A stretch of DNA of 15,686 nt from DASVWH01 sp036389715 (GTDB lineage: Bacteria > Acidobacteriota > Blastocatellia > Pyrinomonadales > Pyrinomonadaceae): assembly GCA_036389715.1 (NCBI GenBank), contig DASVWH010000109.1:1-15686 (forward strand), read 5' to 3'. The position numbers and the translations under genes are program-made. Positions 9,035 to 14,570 of this stretch are shown one piece after another (position 1 is the first letter of the stretch; each line of letters opens with the position of its first letter). The notes under the pieces were generated by a model. The model had not been told where the DNA came from. It did not search any database and worked only from the letters and a program-made list of their open reading frames with translations.

Positions 9035-9074
9035 GCATTGTGACCGGAAAATCTGTCCGACGTTGCAATCCAGG

Positions 9075-9794
9075 CTAACGGCGCACGGAGTAGCGCGCGA
9101 GCGTGCGCGGGAGGATGCGGACGCCGGGCGGCATTCTCTTGAGGCTGATCCTGTTGCTGCCCGTCAGAATGTCGCGCGCCTTCATTCCGTAGACGGCCTG
9201 GTTATCGTCGTTGTCTGGATTAATCACGACGCCCTTCAATTCGATTCCGGCAAAGAGTCCCCTGCTGCGCGAGTAGGAGATAATCCCGGCCTTGAGCGTC
9301 GGGCTGGTCGAGGCCCCCGCGACGCGCCCGACCGGACCGGCCGCGATGCTGCCCTCGCCGCCAATCTCCAGCTTCTCGCCCAGGATTCCCTGCAACGCCT
9401 CTTCGTTCATAAAGAGCAGCACGAAGTCGGTCGAGGACGCGCCGATTTGCAGGCCGACGCTGGCCCCGCCGAGATTGAAGAAAGCGGGCGCGCTCCAACC
9501 GCCCGGCACGCGACGGCTGATGATACCCTGGCCGCCGCGTCCGCCGACGATGAACCCGGCCTTGATGACGTTCGGGAAGACGGCGACGGCCTCCGCACTG
9601 TCGAGCAGGTCACGCGGAATGGCTTTGTCCGGCGCACCCATAATCTGCGTAAAGACCCTGGCGGCCCGCTGCGAGCGCGCCGTCGCCTCGTTAATCTTCT
9701 TCTGGGAGCGCGGCTGTGCAGACGCCGACGCCGCGCAGAGCAACATTGCGAGGCACAAGACGGAGCCCGCCAAACGCCTGGATACAGACCTCAT
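9075..9794 (-). CDS. Exported SYLF/Ysc84-domain protein, copy A
   Basis: A 239-residue protein with a signal peptide (cleavage probably after ASASA, residue 26), followed by one SYLF (Ysc84) domain. Recognisable parts are IPRDLLDSAEAVAVFP, the glycine-rich GGRGGQGIISRR, WSAPAFFNLGG, SVGLQIGA, AAGPVGR and SYSRSRGLFAGIELKG. The domain binds phosphoinositides in eukaryotes; bacterial members are envelope or periplasmic lipid-associated proteins of unclear role. AGGAGGG (9802-9808) lies 7 bases before the ATG. It is a close paralogue of the next upstream gene on the strand and has the same length. Confidence 0.9.
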   Translation of the reverse strand: MRSVSRRLAGSVLCLAMLLCAASASAQPRSQKKINEATARSQRAARVFTQIMGAPDKAIPRDLLDSAEAVAVFPNVIKAGFIVGGRGGQGIISRRVPGGWSAPAFFNLGGASVGLQIGASSTDFVLLFMNEEALQGILGEKLEIGGEGSIAAGPVGRVAGASTSPTLKAGIISYSRSRGLFAGIELKGVVINPDNDDNQAVYGMKARDILTGSNRISLKRMPPGVRILPRTLARYSVRR

Positions 9795-9878
9795 TCTTCT
9801 TCCCTCCTGAACCGCTCAGCCTGCGAGGCCGAGCGTATGCGCGGCAGACGGGGCCGACCCGCTCGCCCGCGCCCGGGT

Positions 9879-9921
9879 GGAGCGCGCCGCTGCCGTCAAA
9901 CTATTCACGGCGGCGCGCTCC
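9879..9921. terminator. GC-rich hairpin between the two SYLF genes
   Basis: GGAGCGCGCCGC (9879-9890) pairs perfectly with 9910-9921, and a further 3 bp form after a 3-base bulge, around a 10-base loop. It begins about 25 bases after the stop of SYLF copy B on the minus strand. No T tract follows, so it may be an attenuator, processing site or weak terminator between the paralogues. A second inverted pair, CGTCAAAC/GTTTGACG (9894-9901 and 9925-9932), offers an alternative fold. Confidence 0.45.
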
Positions 9922-9946
9922 CTGGTTTGACGAAATAACGGCCAGT

Positions 9947-10666
9947 CTATCTCTTGGAATAGCGGGCGAGCGTCGCCGGGAAGATACGCACGGCGGCGGG
10001 CATCTCCCGCATGTTGCGCTCGCTTTCGAGCACCTGGCTGCCCTTTTTGCCTTCGTAGATGGCCTCGTTGAGATCGTTATCGGGGCTGATGACAGCTCCC
10101 TTCAAGGCGATGCCCGCGAAGGCTCCCTTGCTGCGCGAGTAGGAGAGGATGCCTGCGTCGAGCGTGGCGTTGGTCGAAGCGGCTGCCTCGCGTCCGACCG
10201 GCCCGGCCGCAACGCTCGCTTCGCCGCCTCTCTCAAACTTATCTTCCATCAATCCCTTGATTCCCGCCTCGTTCATAATCAGCATGATGTAATCGGTCTT
10301 CTGCGCGCCGATTTGCAGGCCGACGCTGCCGCCGCCGAGATTGAAGAAAGCGGGCGCGCTCCACCCGCCCGGCACGCGACGACTAATGACGCCCTGCCCG
10401 CCGCGTCCGCCGACGATGAACGCGGCTTTGACGACGCCGGGAAAGACCGCGATGGCTTCGGCCTTGTCGAGCAGCTCGCGCGGGATCATCTGCTCCCTGA
10501 CGCCCATGATCTCGTTGAAGACTTTGGCGGCCGCGCTGGCGTGCCGTTGAGCGTCCTTGGTCCTCTTATTACTGCCGCCCTGGGCCAGCGAAACGGTCGT
10601 CGCCAGGCATAACATCAAGGCCAGGCCAAGCGTGCGCGCGATACTCTGTTCAAACGAATGCTTCAT
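9947..10666 (-). CDS. Exported SYLF/Ysc84-domain protein, copy B
   Basis: A 239-residue paralogue of the preceding entry, with a signal peptide (cleavage probably after SLA, residue 28). The core is largely the same: IPRELLDKAEAIAVFP, GGRGGQGVISRRVPGGWS, SVGLQIGA, AAGPVGRE and SYSRSKGAFAGIALKG. The N-terminal signal and the extreme sub-domain surfaces differ most. The frame is open to 10750, but ATG at 10666 is chosen because AGGAGG (10674-10679) is 7 bases before it and a normal signal peptide then begins at residue 1. The two genes are tandem, in the same orientation, 152 bases apart with a hairpin between them, so they may be partly co-transcribed. Confidence 0.9.
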   Translation of the reverse strand: MKHSFEQSIARTLGLALMLCLATTVSLAQGGSNKRTKDAQRHASAAAKVFNEIMGVREQMIPRELLDKAEAIAVFPGVVKAAFIVGGRGGQGVISRRVPGGWSAPAFFNLGGGSVGLQIGAQKTDYIMLIMNEAGIKGLMEDKFERGGEASVAAGPVGREAAASTNATLDAGILSYSRSKGAFAGIALKGAVISPDNDLNEAIYEGKKGSQVLESERNMREMPAAVRIFPATLARYSKR

Positions 10667-11017
10667 TCCTTCTCCTCCTGCTCGGGTTTTCTGTTTATTT
10701 TGTGCGTCAACAAAGGACAGGGAGAGCACAGGTCCGTGACGGATGTGCAAGTTAAAGGCAAAGCCTGTTCCTTTGCTGCGGATGGCCGCATCTTACACCC
10801 GGAGGCGGGCTAAAGCTAAGCAATTGAGCCCGCGAGAGATTCGGGCGCACGGCGCGAAGCGTCCTCAGGTGATGCAGCGTGCGCGTTTAGCGTACATCAA
10901 GCGCGAAGGCAAGAGATTGATTCATTTAATCATTGATTCATTTAGTGATTGAATTATTAAATGAATCAATGATTAAATTATTAAATCACCTCTTTCCTTC
11001 CCGGCCTTGGTTCGGGC
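10667..11017. other. Intergenic region upstream of SYLF copy B with an AT-rich repeat island
   Basis: About 350 bases without a convincing gene. The left part should contain the promoter of SYLF copy B, but no good match was found. The right part (10916-10978) is a sharply AT-rich repeat island, described separately. A 69-codon plus-strand frame at 10743-10952 lacks a ribosome binding site and ends inside the repeat, so it is not accepted. Confidence 0.6.
10916..10978. repeat. AT-rich island with a 20-bp perfect inverted repeat
   Basis: ATTTAATCATTGATTCATTT (10924-10943) is perfectly complementary to 10959-10978; the 15-base centre can extend the stem with A-T and G-T pairs down to a 3-base loop. 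The 13-mer ATTGATTCATTTA occurs directly at 10916-10928 and 10932-10944 and inverted at 10958-10970. The base composition is very unlike the GC-rich surroundings. It lies downstream of the minus-strand lipoprotein gene, so it could serve as its transcript end, or be a small repeat element. Confidence 0.85.
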
Positions 11018-11521
11018 TCACTGCTGGACGGAGTATTCGGCGATGATGCGCTCGCGTATCTGTGTGGGCGTCAGGCCGCCTCGCTTCTGCAAGTCGTAGG
11101 CTTCCAGCGCTTCGCCGACGCAGACGGCGCACTGCGAGGCGTGCGTGTCCTCAAAGCAGCTGTGCAGGCTCTTGTGACCGAGGCTCATGTCGCAGTGGCA
11201 ATAGCAGGGCAACTGCGCGATTGTTTGCGGAATCTCCCTGACAACCCTGTAAGCCTCGCGCGTCGGGCCGATGAACTGTTCGGGCTGAAGCGTCGGCGGC
11301 AGTCCGCCCAGGCTCGCGCTTTCCAGATAACGAGGGACGCGCGCGCGCCGCTGCGCCGTCATCGGGTCAACCTGCGGCACGGGCGTCGCCGCAGACTTCG
11401 AGCGCGCCGTTTTCCCGGAATCCACTGCGGACCCGCCCGTCCGCGTCGGCGCTTGCCCCCCGCACGCCGCCAGCAACACGCCCGCACTCAACAGCAGGGC
11501 CAAAAATATTTTCGTCTTCAT
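11018..11521 (-). CDS. PCYCxC-motif lipoprotein
   Basis: A 167-residue predicted lipoprotein. Its signal peptide ends in the lipobox LLAAC, with lipid-modified Cys20, followed by a Ser/Thr/Pro-rich linker. The C-terminal domain has the PCYCxC signature as PCYCHC (105-110), then GHKSLHSCFEDTHASQC (116-131) and Cys134. Altogether Cys106, 108, 110, 122, 131 and 134, with several His residues, form a likely metal or redox centre. PCYCGC-motif proteins are a named but poorly characterised family known mainly from Gram-positive and soil bacteria; here the fifth position is His instead of Gly. The ATG at 11521 has a modest AAGGGC (11526-11531) before it. It lies between two AT-rich repeat islands and downstream of two other exported metal-ligand-rich proteins on the same strand, which suggests copper handling, though this is inference. 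Confidence 0.82.
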   Translation of the reverse strand: MKTKIFLALLLSAGVLLAACGGQAPTRTGGSAVDSGKTARSKSAATPVPQVDPMTAQRRARVPRYLESASLGGLPPTLQPEQFIGPTREAYRVVREIPQTIAQLPCYCHCDMSLGHKSLHSCFEDTHASQCAVCVGEALEAYDLQKRGGLTPTQIRERIIAEYSVQQ

Positions 11522-11563
11522 TCGAGCCCTTATCCTTTCGACTTCCGATTATACAGAAGAATT

Positions 11564-11659
11564 TAGTCATGTAGTCATGTAGTCATTTACTCATCTCATC
11601 ATTCAGCAATTCAACCGGCACTTCAATGAATCGATGACCGCATGACGAACTGAGTAAAT
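11564..11659. repeat. 8-bp TAGTCATG tandem repeat with flanking inverted repeat
   Basis: TAGTCATG is repeated at 11564, 11572, 11580 (last base T) and 11588 (degenerate). ATTTACTCA (11585-11593) recurs inverted as TGAGTAAAT (11651-11659), and CATGAC (11641-11646) is the inverse of the repeat core. The segment fills the gap between the lipoprotein gene and the Met-rich protein gene and is AT-rich relative to its surroundings. TCATTTA is shared with the island at 10916-10978. Confidence 0.7.
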
Positions 11660-11673
11660 CTCTTGCTCTCTCT

Positions 11674-13605
11674 TCATTGTCCCATCATGGACATCCTGCT
11701 CGGGCGAATCCGCACGAAGAAGTGATACGAGGTCGGATTGTTGCCATAGATGGGGTCAAGCCTCTCGGGCTTTGAATAGAAGGTGACATCACTGCCGAGA
11801 GCGATGGAGAATTTCTCCGTCTCCCAGACATCGCGCGCCGCGCCGAAGGTAAAGGCCCCGATGCGAAACGACGGGTGCGGCTCCGTGATGCCGAGCTGCG
11901 CGCGCTCCTGGCGACCGAGCAGCTCATTCTTATCCGCCAGCTCAAGCCGCGTGTAGAGATAGTTGCGGCCAGAGAAGTTGAGCGTTGATTCGGCCGTGTA
12001 GGCGTTCTGGTTGAAGAGCTGGCCGTCGTGGCTGCCGTGATTGCGGCCCCAGATGAGGGTCGTGGCCCAGTTGCCGCGCTCGAAGCGACGGTTGTAGGCG
12101 ACAGAGGCCGTGGTCCGCCGCAGGTCTCCGGGCTCAAGGGCTTCGGGGTTTCTCAGGAAACCGTGGCTGACCTGAAAAGACCAGTTATCATTAGGCGCAA
12201 ACGAGAGCCTGACGGAACGCGAGGTCCAGGGATTGTACTCGAAGTTATAGCGATTCTCGTCGGGCTCGCGCCCGTTAAAGACGGAGCCTTCGAGCTTGAG
12301 GCCGCGATAGGTGAAGCCGGTCGAGAAGACGCCGAAGCTGATGTGCGTCGAATCCTGTAGATGATGGGCCAGCGGCGCAGACGGGTTCTCCGATGCCGAG
12401 ATGCGGTGCATGAAGGCGACGGGGCCAAGCGACGGCTCGCCCGGATAACCGATGTAGGTGAACCAGGTCGCGTGCTCGCCGACGGGCACTGTGTAGGTGG
12501 CCGAAAGCTCCATCAGGAGGTCGTGCGGGTGCTGCTTATCAACGAGGGGCTTGCCCTGGTAAGACTCGCCCGTCTGGAAAAGCTGCGGCGAGCCGCCCGG
12601 CGAAAGCGAGAAGGGCTCCAGGCTGAACATCCCGCGCAGCTGGAGCGTCCCCGGCCCCAGGCGTCGAAACGCCATCGGCATAATCCAGTTCTGCGATTCG
12701 AGCTTGGTGACGCCGCGCGGCCCGCCCTGCGCATTGACGCCGAGCTTCATGTCCCCGTGATAGAAGATCACCCATTTACCGGCGAACTGGCTCCACATGT
12801 GCATCGGCGTGGTCGCCGGTTGCCAGGACGAGCCTGACCCCATCTGCCCCATGCTCAAGGTGTTACGAGTGCCCGGCCCGATGCAGACCTCCATCTCTTC
12901 GCCCGTCATCAGGACCAGCGAGTGCGGGTCCATCGCCATCGTGGCCATCCCGCCCATGTTCATCCCGGGCATCGAATTTTTCATCCCCGGCGTGGACTCG
13001 TTCATCCCTGCCGGTTGACCGCCGCCCGCGCCGCTCGTCATATCCATGCCGCTCATATCGTGCTTATGAGGCTCGACCGGCTGCGGCTGCGACGTGCCAG
13101 GCACGGGATTGACGTTCGGGACGGGCGCGGCCTGAAGCGCAGGAACGCCCGGCTGCGGCTGTGCGGCTGCGGGCGGCTGCGCGGAAGACGGCGCTGAAGG
13201 GGTCGCGGAAGACGGCGCGGGCATCTGCATCCCGGGCATCTGCATGCCGGGCGTATGCACGTGCGGAGCTGCGGGCGAAGCCTGCGGCGCGGCTGCGGGC
13301 GCAGGCTCGGGCGTGCCTGGCGTGGCCTGTGTCTCCGTCCCCTCGGCATCATCTTCGGCGGGCGTAGTTTGTGCGGGCGCTGGCTTATTCCTGCGCGCCG
13401 CCGCTTTGGGCTTCGCCTTGGGTTTTGCTTTGGGCTTAGGCTTTGGCTTGTTGCCCGCATCCATGCCGGGCATGTTCTTCATGTCGTGCTTTTCGTGCTG
13501 CGCGCGGGCGGGCGGAGCAGCGGCTGTCAAGAGCAGGATGGCGGCCGCCAGCACGCAGTAGACTCGGACACGTAAATAAGAGCCGTAAGTATTAGAGTTA
13601 GTCAT
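11674..13605 (-). CDS. Met/His/Pro-rich exported protein with probable outer-membrane beta-barrel
   Basis: A 643-residue exported protein with a signal peptide ending ARA-QH (35/36). The mature N-terminus is low-complexity: HEKHDMKNMPGMD (37-49), a Lys-Pro repeat (53-77), Ala/Pro-rich linkers, HVHTPGMQMPGMQMP (115-129), HKHDMSGMDM (180-189) and a Met-rich stretch at 201-225. Met and His in such MxxM/HxM settings bind copper in CopB/PcoB and CopA/PcoA. Residues about 265-640 look like amphipathic beta strands with alternating aromatic ends (for example STHISFGVFSTGFTYRGLKLEGSVF near 419-443, a long strand pair), consistent with an outer-membrane barrel; HPHDLLMELSATY (359-371) is a conserved-looking landmark. 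The protein ends RMSMMGQ rather than in the terminal Phe/Trp usual for outer-membrane barrels. AAGGGG (13610-13615) precedes the ATG. Overall CopB-like architecture, but homology to CopB is not demonstrated. Its minus-strand upstream neighbour, 146 bases away, is a Cys/His-rich exported protein. Confidence 0.75.
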   Translation of the reverse strand: MTNSNTYGSYLRVRVYCVLAAAILLLTAAAPPARAQHEKHDMKNMPGMDAGNKPKPKPKAKPKAKPKAAARRNKPAPAQTTPAEDDAEGTETQATPGTPEPAPAAAPQASPAAPHVHTPGMQMPGMQMPAPSSATPSAPSSAQPPAAAQPQPGVPALQAAPVPNVNPVPGTSQPQPVEPHKHDMSGMDMTSGAGGGQPAGMNESTPGMKNSMPGMNMGGMATMAMDPHSLVLMTGEEMEVCIGPGTRNTLSMGQMGSGSSWQPATTPMHMWSQFAGKWVIFYHGDMKLGVNAQGGPRGVTKLESQNWIMPMAFRRLGPGTLQLRGMFSLEPFSLSPGGSPQLFQTGESYQGKPLVDKQHPHDLLMELSATYTVPVGEHATWFTYIGYPGEPSLGPVAFMHRISASENPSAPLAHHLQDSTHISFGVFSTGFTYRGLKLEGSVFNGREPDENRYNFEYNPWTSRSVRLSFAPNDNWSFQVSHGFLRNPEALEPGDLRRTTASVAYNRRFERGNWATTLIWGRNHGSHDGQLFNQNAYTAESTLNFSGRNYLYTRLELADKNELLGRQERAQLGITEPHPSFRIGAFTFGAARDVWETEKFSIALGSDVTFYSKPERLDPIYGNNPTSYHFFVRIRPSRMSMMGQ

Positions 13606-13751
13606 TATTCCCCTTAAAGATAGTCCTTCGGGTAAGTGGCGGGCCGGAGAATGTAGGCTCTCGGCCGGGCCTGATTAATTACCGATTGTTTGATGGACGT
13701 GCGTGTGCGCTTCCAGCCCTGCAAGGAGAGCTGAAGCGACAAAAGGGGAGA
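13606..13751. promoter_or_regulatory. Leader of the Met-rich protein gene with a bulged hairpin
   Basis: This 146-base gap contains GGCCGGAG (13642-13649) opposite CTCTCGGCC (13658-13666), an 8-bp stem with one bulged base, about 37 bases before the ATG. There is no T tract. It may affect mRNA stability or translation; no promoter could be assigned confidently. Confidence 0.25.
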
Positions 13752-14246
13752 TCAGATCAGGAAGACGCCGAAGAGTAGATTCCTGCGGCCTGAAACCGCT
13801 GGCGGAGAATGCTGCGTCGGGATGAAGAGCCGGACGGGAGCCAGTGCCAGGGCAGCGGGCGGCGTCAGCGAAACGGTTGCCGGGGCGGCCTCTGCGCGTC
13901 TGCTCCCGGCCAGCTCGCGCTCCCTGGCGGGCGCCGACGGAAGCTCATTCCGCGAGACGCAATGCCCGCAGCTTTCCGTCTGCCCGTGAAAGGCGGCGGA
14001 CAGGGCGGCGACGGATTCTGCGGCGTCCCCGTGCATCATCTGGGCGGAGGGCATCGCCTCGTGCTGCGCGACGGAACAATGCGTCTCACCTTCCGGCGCT
14101 GCGGCTTCCGCCCGGCAGCAGGAGTGCTCCCCGGCCGGAAGATTGCCGCCCGAATGCGAGCAAAAGGCGACCGCCAGCACACCACTCCACCCGCCCAGGA
14201 CGAGCGCAAGGAGAGTGATGCCGGTGTATAAGTTCAGTCGCTGCAT
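13752..14246 (-). CDS. Small exported Cys/His-rich protein, function unknown
   Basis: A 164-residue protein not assigned to a named family. A hydrophobic N-terminus (about 9-28) looks like a signal peptide or anchor. Then come CSHSGG (29-34), HSCCRAE (41-47), HCSVAQHEAMPSAQMMHG (56-73) and CGHCVSR (93-99), giving Cys29, 43, 44, 57, 93 and 96 with nearby His and Met residues. The remaining part is Ala/Pro-rich and ends RRNLLFGVFLI, a short hydrophobic tail. The ligand-rich first 100 residues suggest transition-metal binding, copper being most likely given the Met-rich outer-membrane-type protein encoded next on the same strand; this is inference. The ATG at 14246 has only a weak purine stretch upstream. 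The composition argues for a real gene despite an overlapping antisense frame. Confidence 0.68.
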   Translation of the reverse strand: MQRLNLYTGITLLALVLGGWSGVLAVAFCSHSGGNLPAGEHSCCRAEAAAPEGETHCSVAQHEAMPSAQMMHGDAAESVAALSAAFHGQTESCGHCVSRNELPSAPARERELAGSRRAEAAPATVSLTPPAALALAPVRLFIPTQHSPPAVSGRRNLLFGVFLI

Positions 14247-14322
14247 AATTAACAGAAGCTCTTCTAAGATGCCCCGGAGCGAGTCTCAGTTTACCACGCG
14301 GGGGAAATAAAGGAGAAAGGCA

Positions 14323-14388
14323 ATGATAAAGGGAGAGCGCCGGAACCTGAAGCGAGAAAGGATAAACGGAGACCGAGCCGTGATTTAA
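14323..14388 (+). CDS. Candidate 21-residue basic small protein
   Basis: ATG at 14323 has AAGGAG (14310-14315) 7 bases upstream, a near-ideal ribosome binding site, and the frame closes with TAA at 14386-14388 after 21 codons. The product is rich in Arg and Lys (MIKGERRNLKRERINGDRAV is its start). It sits in the divergent intergenic region before the glycoside hydrolase gene. There is no homology evidence, and the frame overlaps a predicted opposite-strand promoter, so chance remains likely. Confidence 0.2.
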   Translation: MIKGERRNLKRERINGDRAVI

Positions 14389-14415
14389 TTCTTACCGGAT
14401 TCAATTCTCAATTGA
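14383..14415 (-). promoter_or_regulatory. Possible promoter and palindromic operator of the Cys/His-rich gene
   Basis: On the minus strand TTGAGA (14406-14411) and TTAAAT (14383-14388) are 17 bases apart, a fair sigma-70 promoter facing the metal-ligand-rich genes, with a leader of about 130 bases. Its -35 box overlaps the palindrome TCAATT-CTC-AATTGA (14401-14415), which could be an operator. Neither has been tested. Confidence 0.35.
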
Positions 14416-14434
14416 CGCCCGGAGTCGTCTTAAC

Positions 14435-14464
14435 CGGCTTTGAGTCCTGATTGACGGCTTTGAG
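14435..14464. repeat. Two CGGCTTTGAG direct repeats at a 20-base interval
   Basis: CGGCTTTGAG occurs at 14435-14444 and 14455-14464, about two helical turns apart, between the divergent genes. The spacing suits a tandem regulator site, but the regulator is unknown. The remaining sequence of the 14247-14570 gap holds the possible promoters and the candidate small frame listed separately. Confidence 0.35.
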
Positions 14465-14519
14465 CCGCCCGGCTTTCTCCTGGCCGCTTGTCCTCTCGCC
14501 CGTTGGCCTCCCGCCCGTG

Positions 14520-14528
14520 TGTTAAGAT
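14520..14528 (+). promoter_or_regulatory. Possible extended -10 promoter of the glycoside hydrolase gene
   Basis: TGTTAAGAT fits the TGn-TAnnnT extended -10 pattern and would start transcription near 14535, giving a leader of about 35 bases before the TTG at 14571. No well-spaced -35 box is present. Confidence 0.3.
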
Positions 14529-14570
14529 GCGCTGACATTTACAGAAGAACAGAAGAGAGGGCCAGCGGGA

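Noticed and set aside
9063..10612. Long plus-strand frames opposite the SYLF genes
   Set aside because: They resemble each other only because they are antisense to paralogous genes.
10743..10952. 69-codon plus-strand frame upstream of the AT-rich island
   Set aside because: No ribosome binding site, basic low-information sequence, and its end lies within the inverted repeat.
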